Below, in pieces: positions 26,553 to 35,593 of a stretch of 64,000 nucleotides of DNA (position 1 is the stretch's first letter; every line of letters starts with the position of its first letter). The notes beneath the pieces are model-generated. The model was not told where the DNA came from. It made no database searches and saw nothing but the letters and a program-made list of their open reading frames with translations. The DNA comes from Bin107 sp965221655 (GTDB taxonomy: Bacteria > UBA8248): the NCBI GenBank assembly GCA_965221655.1, contig OZ244906.1, positions 2,542,001 to 2,606,000 on the forward strand. Reading direction: 5' to 3'. A program made the position numbers and the translations under genes.

Positions 26553-27227
26553 TCATTCCCATGTAAGTATGGGCAGATAACCGCCCTGCGGCACCTCCAC
26601 TACAACCGCCAGGCCTTCCGCCTTCTTGTGCATCTGGATGGTATTCAGGTGGGCGTACGCCTCCCAGAGGATGTGGCGGAAGGTGTATTCCAGGTTGAAG
26701 TGAAACAAATCCCGGTCGGCGGGGTCGATCCAGACGCCGGTTCGATGGGCCTTGAGAGTAACGTTTTCGCGCCATTGGCGCAGATTCTCGCCCGATCCAG
26801 GGCGTTGGGCGTGGGGAGGGACGCGCTCGGAGATTTTTCTTCCGTCGCGCAGCGAGGCGGGCGACTCCGCCCCGAGCACCTCCCAGGCGAGGGCGAAGGA
26901 ATCGCGCATGACGTCGATAAGAGATTGAATTTGTGGGTAATACTCCTCTTTCATCATGCGCCCATCGAATCGTTCGCACACCTCGCGCCCGCGGGGAGGG
27001 GCATCGCCGAAGAGAATCTCCCCCCAGCGCACCAGTAGCCACCGGTAGGGCAGGGAGGCAACGTGGCTTACCTGATCGCGGATAGACCACAGCCCCCAGC
27101 TCTTCTCCGGCCTGGTTCTTCGCAGGGTCTCCTCGGGGAGGTCTAGCGTTTCTTTTACATATAAATCAGCGACTTGCGGAATTTCCGAAAAAAGAGATCG
27201 TGCCGAGTTCCCGGGGTTTTCCATCAT
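26553..27227 (-). CDS. DinB/YfiT-like putative metalloenzyme
   Basis: This 224-aa protein appears to belong to the DinB four-helix superfamily. Near residue 45 it has WGLWSIRDQVSHVASLPYRW, the typical helix with a metal-binding His (H55). A distal helix FRHILWEAYAHLNTIQMHKK carries further His residues. Family members act as thiol-dependent transferases or are uncharacterised. The gene precedes the OsmC-like selenoprotein gene on the same strand with a 68-base gap. The two may form an operon for thiol or oxidative-stress chemistry (inference). Confidence 0.65.
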   Translation of the reverse strand: MMENPGNSARSLFSEIPQVADLYVKETLDLPEETLRRTRPEKSWGLWSIRDQVSHVASLPYRWLLVRWGEILFGDAPPRGREVCERFDGRMMKEEYYPQIQSLIDVMRDSFALAWEVLGAESPASLRDGRKISERVPPHAQRPGSGENLRQWRENVTLKAHRTGVWIDPADRDLFHFNLEYTFRHILWEAYAHLNTIQMHKKAEGLAVVVEVPQGGYLPILTWE

Positions 27228-27563
27228 CGGGCTTCCTGTGTCGTGCGCGCTTTCGCGCCGCGTCGCGCGAAATCATCTGCCCGCATGGGTGGCGCCTCTT
27301 GTTGGTGGTTTTCCCATGTTTTACCGGGTTTTCCCGGGTTTTCTCGGGTTTTCCCGGGTTTTTCTCGTATGACTATCCCGCGTGAACGCCTTGGAATTCT
27401 CAGGAAACGGGCACATCATACCATACCGGGCGGCTTCTCTCATCGGCGGGTGCAGGCCCTTCCTTCTGCGCTTGGCGCCGTTCGATTTCGTGGACAAACG
27501 CCTCGCGGGCGTGTAGATTCAGGTTTCGTTCCTCATTTTCCTTGTCTGTTTCGGGGGTACGCC
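27228..27563. other. divergent intergenic region with a curved-DNA repeat
   Basis: This 336-base region separates the minus-strand DinB-like gene from the plus-strand molybdenum hydroxylase gene. Apart from the 10-bp repeat at 27309-27363 I see no gene and no clear promoter. An open frame from 27174 runs through it into the hydroxylase, but its N-terminal part is the translated repeat and is not protein-like. Confidence 0.6.
27309..27363. repeat. 10-bp tandem repeat (TTTTCCCGGG), about 5 units
   Basis: The units TTTTCCCATG, TTTTACCGGG, TTTTCCCGGG, TTTTCTCGGG and TTTTCCCGGG follow each other exactly every ten bases. It is the reverse complement of the block at 23505-23543, so the two are in inverted orientation about 3.8 kb apart. 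Phased T-tracts predict DNA curvature upstream of the molybdenum hydroxylase gene. Confidence 0.9.
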
Positions 27564-29861
27564 ATGGCGGAAGCCAAGGACATGGGTGGCGCAGTAGTCG
27601 GAGGTTCCGTTCCCTTTCTCGATGATCCGGAAAAGGCGACGGGCACAGCGAGCTATCTCGACGATCTCCATCTTCCGGGCATGTTGACGGGCAGGGCGCT
27701 GCGCAGCGAACACGCGCACGCCGAGATACGCTCGGTCGACACAAGCGAAGCGCTGCGCGTCCCCGGCGTCGTCGTCGTGCTCACGGGTGCCGATTTGCCG
27801 AACCATCCCTGCATCACCCCCCACGAGCGGGCCATGCCCGTCATCGCCCACGACAGGGTGCGCTACATGGGCGAGGTGGTCGCACTCGTCGCGGCCGAAA
27901 CACCCGAGGCCGCCGAGGAGGCTGCGCGCCGAATCCAGGTTGAGTATCGACCCCTGCCCGTCGTTTCCGACCCGCGTGAAGCGATGCAGGAGGGAGCGGA
28001 GAAGCTTTTCCCGGAAGGAAACGTCCTCAACCAGGCCAAAATACGCAAGGGCGACGTGCAGGAAGGCTTCGAGCAGGCCGCCGTCGTCGTGGAGAACGAA
28101 TACTCGACTCCTTCCATCGATCATCTCTACCTCGAGGTCGAGGCCGCCTGCGCCAGTCCGCACCCCGGCGGCGGAATGCAAATTTGGGGATCGACCCAAC
28201 AACCCTTTCTCGTGCGACAAAACGTCGCCCGGATGCTCGGCCTCAAGGGCGAAGGAGCGGTTCGCTTCGTCCAGACGATTACGGGCGGGGCCTTCGGCGG
28301 GAAGAGCGAGGCGAGCCTGGACGTTTGCCTGCGCGCCGCCGCCCTTGCCCACGCCGCGGGCAGGCCCGTGAAGCTCGTCTACTCGCGTGAGGAGAGCATG
28401 ATTGCCTCCTCAAAGCGTCACGCCACCTTTATTCGCTCGAAAACGGGGGCGACCAGAGACGGGCGCCTGGTGGCCGTGCAGGTGGAGGTATGGCTGGACA
28501 AGGGGGCATACGCGGCGAACGGAGGCGACAATCCGCCCGCGTTCAAGCGCGCGACCTACCACGCCGCGGGTCCCTACCAGGTGCCCCACGTGAAGGTAGA
28601 CGTGCATTGTGTCCACACGAACCATCCCTACGGGGGGCAGATGCGCGGGCCGGGGTGTCCCCAGGTGCATTTCGCGGGAGAACAGCAAATCGACCAAATC
28701 GCCAGAGCCCTGGACATCGACCCCATCGAAATCCGGCGCATCAACGGTTTGCGGGTCGGCTCGCGAACGGCCTGGAACCAGCATCTGCCCGAGAGCGTGG
28801 GTTTTCTCGACACCTTGCGCGAGGTGGCGGAAGTCTCCTCCTGGGGGAAGAAGAAAAACGGGGGCGCAAAGCCGAAGAACGGCCGCCTGCGCGGGCGCGG
28901 AGTGGCGAGCTGTCTCTACGGCACGGGCAACGCCTATTCGCCCGCGGAAGCACACGTGTTTCTCACGGCGGAGGGAAAGGTGCAGGTGGCCGCGGGTGTT
29001 GTGGACTTCGGCCAGGGCAGCAAGACGGTACTGTGCCAGATAGCGTCTGAAACCATGGACGTTCCCTATTCGCAGTTCCTCATGGAGAGCGTGGACACCG
29101 CCATCGACCCCTTCGGCGGCACCAGTTCAAGTTCGCGCATTACCATGCAGGGCGGAAAAGCAGTCTACAACGCATCGCTCAAAGCGCGCGAGGAATTGCT
29201 GCGCCTGGGCGGCATTTTGCTCGAAGCCGACCCTGAGGACCTCGAATTGCGTGACGGCGTCGTGCGCTCCAGAACGCGCGCGGGCATGCGCCTCACTCTC
29301 CTGGAAGTCGCCAAGGCGTTCGTCTCCGACGAGCTCAAGCAACTGGCGGCGGCGGACAGCATTCCCCCGCCCGCCAGAACGGACAAGGAGACGGGTCTGG
29401 GCGAGCCGTACGAAGTCTACGGCTTCGGCAGCCAGGTGGCCGAGGTGCTCGTGGATGCCGAAACGGGAGAAGTGGAGATCACCGGCGTGTGGGCGGCCCA
29501 CGACGTGGGCCGGGCGATAAGCCCCATGGGCGTGGAGCAGCAAATTGAAGGAGGCGTCTACATGGGCATCGGCTTTTGCATGATGGAGGAAGTCCTGCAG
29601 AGCGAGGGGCTCATGCAAAACCCGGACATGCACGGCTACCTCGTGCCGACGGTGGAGGATGTGCCGGATCGGGTGGCCTCCGTCATCGTGGAGGATGCCT
29701 ATTCGAGCGGCCCCTACGGGGCGAAGGGAGTGGGCGAGCAGGTGAACGTGCCCACGGCTGCGGCCATCGCCAACGCGATTTACGATGCTACAGGCGTGCG
29801 TTTTTGCGACCTGCCCCTCACGCAGGACAAAATTGCGATGGCGCTGCTGAAAAACGCGTGA
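27564..29861 (+). CDS. xanthine dehydrogenase-family molybdopterin-binding subunit
   Basis: This 765-aa large subunit of the molybdenum hydroxylase family begins MAEAKDMGG (ATG 27564, GGGGG upstream). Moco-contact motifs are GGAFGGKSE (residue ~241), VVDFGQGSKT (~476) and GAKGVGEQ near residue 722, whose Glu is the catalytic base of the family. The first ~120 residues form the aldehyde-oxidase a/b hammerhead-like domain. The FeS and FAD subunits normally encoded beside it are missing in this window, so partners must be elsewhere. The substrate is unknown (N-heterocycle, aldehyde or 4-hydroxybenzoyl-CoA type). Confidence 0.88.
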   Translation: MAEAKDMGGAVVGGSVPFLDDPEKATGTASYLDDLHLPGMLTGRALRSEHAHAEIRSVDTSEALRVPGVVVVLTGADLPNHPCITPHERAMPVIAHDRVRYMGEVVALVAAETPEAAEEAARRIQVEYRPLPVVSDPREAMQEGAEKLFPEGNVLNQAKIRKGDVQEGFEQAAVVVENEYSTPSIDHLYLEVEAACASPHPGGGMQIWGSTQQPFLVRQNVARMLGLKGEGAVRFVQTITGGAFGGKSEASLDVCLRAAALAHAAGRPVKLVYSREESMIASSKRHATFIRSKTGATRDGRLVAVQVEVWLDKGAYAANGGDNPPAFKRATYHAAGPYQVPHVKVDVHCVHTNHPYGGQMRGPGCPQVHFAGEQQIDQIARALDIDPIEIRRINGLRVGSRTAWNQHLPESVGFLDTLREVAEVSSWGKKKNGGAKPKNGRLRGRGVASCLYGTGNAYSPAEAHVFLTAEGKVQVAAGVVDFGQGSKTVLCQIASETMDVPYSQFLMESVDTAIDPFGGTSSSSRITMQGGKAVYNASLKAREELLRLGGILLEADPEDLELRDGVVRSRTRAGMRLTLLEVAKAFVSDELKQLAAADSIPPPARTDKETGLGEPYEVYGFGSQVAEVLVDAETGEVEITGVWAAHDVGRAISPMGVEQQIEGGVYMGIGFCMMEEVLQSEGLMQNPDMHGYLVPTVEDVPDRVASVIVEDAYSSGPYGAKGVGEQVNVPTAAAIANAIYDATGVRFCDLPLTQDKIAMALLKNA

Positions 29862-29943
29862 TTGCCTGCGCGAATCATCACCCTGTATGCGGAGCGCGGG
29901 CTTGGGAGAGAAAAAGGCTCTCGGGCGGCGGGGGTGGGCATCC

Positions 29944-30330
29944 CTAGAAATTGTAGGTCGCGTTCATCGCGACGAAACTGTCCCGCCTGGTGGCGTAAAG
30001 GATGTCCTGCTCGTCCGTGTTGATGACGGCGACGGCTTCGAACTTCAAAGACCATCTATCCGAGAGACGGCGCTTCCATTCGACGACCACGTTGCGCGTC
30101 GTATGGTCCAGGTCCACAACGACGCCCGCGATCATTTCGGTATCTACGGTGTCGTTCATCATAAGACGCATGGCGAAAAACAGGTCGTTCTGGAACTTGT
30201 TGGTGCTCCTCCTCCAGGTGCGTTCGTCTTGTCTCTGTGCGTGGTTCCTCCAATATGGAGTCGCCGTCTCGGTGTATGTGATGATACACCGTCGCACATG
30301 CATTCTGTCCAGCACGGGGAATCGTGGCAT
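29944..30330 (-). pseudogene. C-terminal remnant of an outer-membrane beta-barrel protein
   Basis: The frame gives alternating hydrophobic/polar strands and ends in a terminal aromatic (FVAMNATYNF), the hallmark of the last strand recognised by the BAM complex. Phrases such as KFQNDLFFAMRLMMNDT and RRLSDRWSLKFEAVAVINTD resemble the 3' ends of ~400-500-residue Gram-negative barrel proteins. The frame is closed by a stop immediately upstream (30331-30333), and livF is adjacent, so the 5' part is gone. No signal peptide is present. It looks like a deletion remnant. Confidence 0.6.
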
Positions 30331-30356
30331 CTAATGCCCGGCTGTGCAAAAGCGTT

Positions 30357-31067
30357 TCAGCCGATGCCGAGGTGGTTTTTCCTGATTTCCTCGTTTTCCC
30401 ACAACTCCTGCGGGGAAGACTCGTGAACGACCTTACCGTTTGCGACGACGCACACCCTGTCGACGGTCCTGACGGCGAAGGCTGCGTTTTGCTCCACGAG
30501 CACGACGGAGAGGCCTTCGGACTTGAGGGATTGTATGGCGTTTCCGATGTCCTGGATGATCATCGGCGCGAGCCCCTCGGAGGGTTCGTCCAGAATGAGG
30601 CAGCTCGGGTTGGTCATCAGGGCGCGGCCCACGGCCAGCATCTGCTGCTCGCCACCCGAGAGAGAGCCCGCCCGCTGGTCGGCGCGCTCGCCCAGGCGGG
30701 GGAATAGTTCGTAGACGGCTCCGAAATCCCAGCGATAATCCGCCTCCTGGTCCTGGCGGGCCACCAACAGGTTTTCGCGCACCGAAAGCGTGGGGAACAC
30801 GCGCCTGCCCTGCGGGCACAGGCCGATGCCCATTCTCGATATTTCATAGCTGGTCCGCTCGGTGATGTCCTCGTCCCGGAAATGGATCGTTCCGCGCCTG
30901 GGCGGCACGAAGCCCATGATCGAGTTAATCAGCGTCGTTTTGCCCATGCCGTTTCTGCCCAGGATGCCCAGCGTCTCTCCCTCGTCGACGTGGATGCTCA
31001 TGCCCTGGAGCACGTAGGAATCGCCGTAGTAGGTGTGCACTTCGTTCACGCGCAAGAGGGCCGACAC
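30357..31067 (-). CDS. livF: branched-chain amino acid ABC transporter ATP-binding protein LivF
   Basis: This 236-aa ATPase has Walker A GRNGMGKTT (residues 37-45), signature SLSGGEQQML, Walker B CLILDEPSEGL and the H-loop region replaced by VVLVEQN, as is usual in LivF. GTG at 31067 lies one base after the livG stop. It ends the liv operon and should dimerise with LivG on the LivH/LivM membrane pair. Confidence 0.94.
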   Translation of the reverse strand: MSALLRVNEVHTYYGDSYVLQGMSIHVDEGETLGILGRNGMGKTTLINSIMGFVPPRRGTIHFRDEDITERTSYEISRMGIGLCPQGRRVFPTLSVRENLLVARQDQEADYRWDFGAVYELFPRLGERADQRAGSLSGGEQQMLAVGRALMTNPSCLILDEPSEGLAPMIIQDIGNAIQSLKSEGLSVVLVEQNAAFAVRTVDRVCVVANGKVVHESSPQELWENEEIRKNHLGIG

Positions 31068-31068
31068 G

Positions 31069-31824
31069 TCAATCCACCTTTCCGAGGTAGATTTCCTGCA
31101 CCTTGGGGTCGTTGCGAATCTCGTCGCTGGGTCCCTCGGCGAGCACCTCGCCGTAGTGCAAAACGCTGATGTGGGAGACGACCTCGAATATCACGTCGAG
31201 GTCGTGCTCGATGAGGAGAATGGCGATTCCCGGGTCGAGTGCCTTGAGAAAATCGGCCATTTCGTGGGATTCGCCCGTCGCCAGACCCGCGGAGGGCTCA
31301 TCGAGGAGCAACACCTTCGGGTCGCTCGCCAGGGCGAGGACAATCTCGAGCTGGCGCTGCTCCCCGTGGGAGAGGTTGCGCACCTCCTGGTTGCGCAGAT
31401 GCCAGAAGTTTACGTCGCTCAGCAGCTTTTCGGCTTTTTCGTAGACCTCCCGGTACTGGAACAAGGGCTTGAGCATCATCATCTTCATCTTTCGCAGACC
31501 CTGCACGGCGAGCAGTACGTTGTCGAGCACGGTGAGCTTGGGAAACAGGCTGGTGATCTGGTAGGTGCGTGCCATCCCTAAAGCCACGCGCTTGTGGGTG
31601 GGCCAGGTCGAGACGTCCTGGCCGAAGAGGCGAACGGCTCCCGAGGTGAGGGGGAGCACGCCGGTGATCAGGTGGAACAGCGTCGTCTTGCCCGCTCCGT
31701 TCGGCCCCAGGATGCCGCGCCGCTCGCCGGGGTAGAGGCGCAGGTTCACGCCCTCGACGGCGTGCAGGCCACCGAAGTGCTTGGTGACGTTATCGAGTTC
31801 GAGACCGGGTTGCGCGTTCGCCAA
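31069..31824 (-). CDS. livG: branched-chain amino acid ABC transporter ATP-binding protein LivG
   Basis: This 251-aa ATPase has Walker A GPNGAGKTT (residues 40-48), signature LSHGEQRQLEI, Walker B VLLLDEPSAGL and LLIEHDLDV. It starts with TTG at 31824, with GGAGGA eleven bases upstream inside a palindrome (TCCTCCGGAGGA). A strong hairpin separates it from the binding-protein gene. Confidence 0.93.
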   Translation of the reverse strand: MANAQPGLELDNVTKHFGGLHAVEGVNLRLYPGERRGILGPNGAGKTTLFHLITGVLPLTSGAVRLFGQDVSTWPTHKRVALGMARTYQITSLFPKLTVLDNVLLAVQGLRKMKMMMLKPLFQYREVYEKAEKLLSDVNFWHLRNQEVRNLSHGEQRQLEIVLALASDPKVLLLDEPSAGLATGESHEMADFLKALDPGIAILLIEHDLDVIFEVVSHISVLHYGEVLAEGPSDEIRNDPKVQEIYLGKVD

Positions 31825-31859
31825 GACGCCTGGCTCCTCCGGAGGACTTCGGTGCGAAT

Positions 31860-31887
31860 CCGCCGCCCGGGCGAACCCGGACGGCGG
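31860..31887 (-). terminator. intercistronic hairpin between binding-protein gene and livG
   Basis: On the mRNA a 12-bp stem (CCGCCGUCCGGG with CCCGGGCGGCGG, one G.U pair) is capped by a UUCG tetraloop, 12 bases after the binding-protein stop. No U-run follows. It is therefore more likely a 3'-end stabiliser or attenuator that keeps binding protein in excess over the ATPases. Confidence 0.6.
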
Positions 31888-31898
31888 AGGCTTCGCCC

Positions 31899-33152
31899 TT
31901 ACTTACAATGTGTGCACGGCGGATGGCTCTTGCTGTACACGGGCTCTTTGAGAAATTCCTCTGCCTTCCACCGCCAGAACTGGCCTACGGCGGGGTAGGT
32001 TTTTATCACGACGTTCCACAAAGAGTCGGGCTTCACGCCCAGACCCAGGCGGTCGCCCTTCACGCGGGTCACCCGGCGGACGTAGCTGTTCTGCACCGGG
32101 TTTCCGTAGGCGTCGAGATACACCGGCCCCCGGATGGCGTTGATGCGGATGGTCTTGAACGCTTTGAGGAAGGCGTCCTTGTCATCAGGCTTGTAGCCGA
32201 TCTTCTTGAGCGTGAGGTCCACCCACTGTCCCGTGGTGTAGGTGGTCTCGGAGTAGTAGGAAGCCATTTTCCCGTAACGCTGCTGGTACTCCTTGACGAA
32301 CGCCTTGTTCTTCTCGGTTTCGAGAGCGGCGCTGTACTGCGCGGCCGTCACGTAGCCGAGCGCCTCATCCCCCATGCTGGGGAGGATGAACTCGTCCGCG
32401 CTCGTCACGCCGCCGAGCATCGGCATCTTGAAGCCCGCCGCACGGAACTGTTTGGGGAAGGCCAGCGACATGGGGCCGACCATGAGGGTGAAGATGGCGT
32501 CGGCGTCCTTGGGCACCTGCGGCAAATAGGGGCCGAAGTCCTTCGTGCCGAGCTTCGCCCAGATTTTCTTGACGACTTTGCCGCCGCGCGCCTCGAACGC
32601 CTTTTGGAAGCCGCCCACCGTCTCGTAGCCGAAGGCGTAGTCCGCGCCGATGGTGACGACGCGGCGGTAGCCCTGGTCGTAGGCCCACTCGCCGAGGGGG
32701 TGGCTGTTCTGGCTGCTCGTGAAGCCGCTGCGCAGGAAGTACTTGTAGAGCTTGCGCTGGGTGAGGTCGTCCGCCGCAGGCACGGGCGAGATGTAGGGAA
32801 CCTTGAAGCGGTCACCCACGGGAGCGAGCGCGTAACCCGTGCTGGCGAGCAAGCCGCCGATGAACATGTGCACCTTGTCGCGCTTGATGAGTTTGAGCGC
32901 CTTGCGCACGTTCACGGCAGGTTTGCCCGTGGAATCCTCGAGAATGAACTTCACGTCCAGTGGCCCCATCTTGTTGTTGGTGTGGGCCAGATACATCTTG
33001 AAGCCGTTGCTCATATCCTTGCCGATCTGGGCGAAGATGCCCGTCATCGGCGCGATGAAGCCGATGCGCACCTCGGCGGCGCGCACTTCGCCTGCGGCTG
33101 CGCCCAGGGCGATGCCCAGGCCTGCGATGATGGTGATGAGTTTGCGTTTCAT
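31899..33152 (-). CDS. ABC transporter substrate-binding protein (Leu/Ile/Val/amide type)
   Basis: This 417-aa type I periplasmic binding protein has signal peptide MKRKLITIIAGLGIALGAAA with a cleavage region near AAGEVRA|AEV. The fold starts RIGFIAPMTGIFAQIG and includes FIGGLLASTGYALAPVG and RRVVTIGADYAFGYE, as in amide/branched-chain amino acid receptors. A very strong Shine-Dalgarno (GGGAGGGGGAG) precedes ATG 33152. The C-terminus ends in an unusual CTHCK. It lies between livM and livG. Confidence 0.9.
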   Translation of the reverse strand: MKRKLITIIAGLGIALGAAAGEVRAAEVRIGFIAPMTGIFAQIGKDMSNGFKMYLAHTNNKMGPLDVKFILEDSTGKPAVNVRKALKLIKRDKVHMFIGGLLASTGYALAPVGDRFKVPYISPVPAADDLTQRKLYKYFLRSGFTSSQNSHPLGEWAYDQGYRRVVTIGADYAFGYETVGGFQKAFEARGGKVVKKIWAKLGTKDFGPYLPQVPKDADAIFTLMVGPMSLAFPKQFRAAGFKMPMLGGVTSADEFILPSMGDEALGYVTAAQYSAALETEKNKAFVKEYQQRYGKMASYYSETTYTTGQWVDLTLKKIGYKPDDKDAFLKAFKTIRINAIRGPVYLDAYGNPVQNSYVRRVTRVKGDRLGLGVKPDSLWNVVIKTYPAVGQFWRWKAEEFLKEPVYSKSHPPCTHCK

Positions 33153-33201
33153 CTCTCCCCCTCCCTGGTAGCGTCCCGGTGGACGCAGGGCCGCGCCGTC
33201 C

Positions 33202-34227
33202 TCACCCCTCGGGGTTTTGCGACGTGGCGGCGTGTTTGCGAAACTTTCCGAACAATCCCAGAATTCCCTCGACGCCGTAGAGGCGCCCCAACATGATGGT
33301 GATAATGTAGATGGAGCCGAGAATCAGCGGCCAGCGCTCCACGTAGATGCTAATAAACTGTTGCAGCGAGCGAATGATGGCCGAGCCGATCACCGGTCCC
33401 ACCAGTGTGGCGGGACCCCCGAGCGCTACCATGAACAACGCCTCGGCCGATGTGATGAGCTCGATGTCCGGCGGACTCACGAAGAGGTTGAACAACGTCC
33501 ACATCACGCCGGCGACGCCGCTGAACACGCCCGCGATGATGAACGCGAGGTACTTGTGGAGCCAGATGTCGTAGCCGAGCATTTCCATGCGCGCCTCGCG
33601 CTCGCGTATGCCGACCAGCGTCTTGCCGAACGGGCTGCGCACGAGCAGATACATCAGGCAGAGGCAGACGAGAAAAACCCCCAGCGTAAAGTAGAAGAAC
33701 GGAATTTCCGATTCGAGGGATATGCCGAGCAGCGAGGGTCTTCCTAGGACGTTGATGCCGTTGTCCCCCTCGGTCACCGCGCTCCAGCGATACGCCAGAC
33801 CCCAGACGACCATGGCGAGCGAAAGGGTAATCATCAGGAAATACACGCCCACGGCGCGTATGGCCAAAAAGCCGAAAAAAGCCGCGAAGGCCAGCGCCAC
33901 GACGAGCCCCACGAAAAAGACGTAGAAAAGGCCCAGACCCAGTCCGTCCGCCCACTGGAAGAGGGCGTAGGTCCACGTCCAGTCCTCCTTGGTCATGATG
34001 ATGGCCGTGGCGTAGGAGGCGACGCCGAAGTAAGCGGCGTGTCCCAGCGAGGCCAGACCGGTAAAGCCGAGCAGCAGGTCGAGGCTCATCGCCAGGATGC
34101 CGAAGACGAGAATCTCCGTCATCAGGCTCTGCATGAACAGGTCGAAAAACGGCGTTACGACGCCCAGGGCGACGAACACGCCCAGCACGCCGAACACCCG
34201 CTTTCTCTCTGCGGTATTCTCCAGCAA
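33202..34227 (-). CDS. livM: branched-chain amino acid ABC transporter permease LivM
   Basis: This 341-aa membrane protein has about nine hydrophobic segments. Family phrases are LDLLLGFTGLASLGHAAYFGV (residues ~48-68), SPFGKTLVGIREREARMEMLGYD (the cytoplasmic EAA-like loop) and the GGPATLVGPVIGSAI segment. It starts with TTG, four bases after the livH stop. It forms the transport channel with LivH. Confidence 0.93.
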   Translation of the reverse strand: MLENTAERKRVFGVLGVFVALGVVTPFFDLFMQSLMTEILVFGILAMSLDLLLGFTGLASLGHAAYFGVASYATAIIMTKEDWTWTYALFQWADGLGLGLFYVFFVGLVVALAFAAFFGFLAIRAVGVYFLMITLSLAMVVWGLAYRWSAVTEGDNGINVLGRPSLLGISLESEIPFFYFTLGVFLVCLCLMYLLVRSPFGKTLVGIREREARMEMLGYDIWLHKYLAFIIAGVFSGVAGVMWTLFNLFVSPPDIELITSAEALFMVALGGPATLVGPVIGSAIIRSLQQFISIYVERWPLILGSIYIITIMLGRLYGVEGILGLFGKFRKHAATSQNPEG

Positions 34228-34231
34228 GTTC

Positions 34232-35329
34232 TCAGCCCTTTCCGAACAGGCCTGTCGGCTTTATCGCCAGAATGATGGCCATGGGCGCGAAGAGCGCGAA
34301 ATAGGAGAGTTCGGGAAACAGCGCGGTGCCGAAGTTTTCGATGAAGCCCACCACGATGCTGCCGAGCACGGCGCCGCTCAGGCTGCCGAGCCCGCCGATT
34401 ATCACCACCGCGAAGGCGTAGGGCAGGATTTCGAAGTCCAGCCCCGGGTAGACGCCGAAGAAGGCGCCGCCCACCACGCCGCCCGTGGCGGCCAGCAGCG
34501 CGCCGATGGCGAATATCGTCATCTGCACGACGTTGGTGTTGATGCCGATGCCGCGCGCCATCTCGGGGTCGTCCACCGCCGCGCGCATGATGGCGCCCAG
34601 GCGGGTGCGCTCGATGCTCAGGAACAGGGCGGCGGCCACCACGACGGCGATGAGTATCATGAAACCGCGGTACTGCGGCAGCGAAAGCCCCCACACCACG
34701 GCGCTGTGGTTGAGGGGCCAGGGCTGCTTGAGCATGAAGTTGTCTCCGCCCCAGGTATAGAGGGAGCCATCCTGCAAGATGAATGCGAAGCCGATGGTCA
34801 CCAGCACCTGCGCCAGCGTGTCCTGACCCAGGCGACGCAAGAAGAAACGCTCGATGAACATTCCCGCGAGCGCGGAGATTGCAAGCGCCACGAATATGGC
34901 GAGGAGCATCCCCGCGAGGTTGATATGGTCGACCGGCTTCACGGGCACGTGGGGGAAGAAGAGCTCGAAGACCCGAAAGCCCCCCAGCAGGCTGGCCGCC
35001 GCCTCGGCGACGACGTAGGCCAAAAGGAGCAGCGGGGCGGCGCGCTTGGGGTCGACGTACGCGGTGAGTGCGCGCCACGCGAGGTAGAGCACGGCCCACG
35101 AGGCGAGCTGGATAATGCGCGGCATCAGGCTCAACGTGCCGAAGACGACGTTGTAGAACTCCAGAGCCAGATAGCCCGCGAAGAGAAAGAAAGCGGCGTG
35201 GGCGAGGTTCACAATGCGCATCACGCCGAAAATGAGCGAGAGCCCGCTCGCCAGCAGAAAGAGTATCGCGGCGTAGGAGAGCGAGTTGTAACTCAGAACG
35301 AGCACGTTCGCGAATGTGAGCGTGGTCAT
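34232..35329 (-). CDS. livH: branched-chain amino acid ABC transporter permease LivH
   Basis: This 365-aa permease starts MTTLTFANVLVLSYNSLSYA. Motifs are SGLSLIFGVMRIVNLAHAAF, RTRLGAIMRAAVDDPEMARGIGIN and GGLGSLSGAVLGSI. It is longer than E. coli LivH (308) because of an insertion after the second helix (SLMPRIIQLA to PVKPVDHINLAG) that adds hydrophobic segments. ATG 35329 has AAGGGA upstream. An open frame further upstream to 35458 would begin inside the promoter and is not used. Confidence 0.92.
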   Translation of the reverse strand: MTTLTFANVLVLSYNSLSYAAILFLLASGLSLIFGVMRIVNLAHAAFFLFAGYLALEFYNVVFGTLSLMPRIIQLASWAVLYLAWRALTAYVDPKRAAPLLLLAYVVAEAAASLLGGFRVFELFFPHVPVKPVDHINLAGMLLAIFVALAISALAGMFIERFFLRRLGQDTLAQVLVTIGFAFILQDGSLYTWGGDNFMLKQPWPLNHSAVVWGLSLPQYRGFMILIAVVVAAALFLSIERTRLGAIMRAAVDDPEMARGIGINTNVVQMTIFAIGALLAATGGVVGGAFFGVYPGLDFEILPYAFAVVIIGGLGSLSGAVLGSIVVGFIENFGTALFPELSYFALFAPMAIILAIKPTGLFGKG

Positions 35330-35429
35330 GCGAGTCCCTTTGTCGCTCGGGAGAGGGGGTATCGTGCGCGTTTGCCGGTCTCCCCCGAGACGTGGCGAAA
35401 CCGCGGCGGGATGGAAACCAGAATGAGAG

Positions 35430-35458
35430 ATTATGCGCACGATTCGGACGGAGGTCAA
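35430..35458 (-). promoter_or_regulatory. sigma-70-type promoter of the liv operon
   Basis: On the minus strand TTGACC (35458-35453) and CATAAT (35435-35430) are spaced by exactly 17 bases. The start of livH is about 95 bases downstream. No operator could be identified. Confidence 0.6.
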
Positions 35459-35593
35459 GGCAACGCGCCCCGCCCCCGTGCTGGTGAAACCGGGCGCGGA
35501 AGGATAAGGTGGTTTCCCCCACGCGCCTTACTTGGAGGCAATATGCGCGTGCGGCGTTTCGTTTGGATTAAGGCAACGTTTCCGGGATATTAA

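Noticed and set aside
26233..27090. A single 285-codon minus-strand gene covering the OsmC N-terminus and the DinB-like region
   Set aside because: Only its last 83 codons (from 26484) look like protein. The rest is an alternative frame of the DinB-like gene at 26553-27227.
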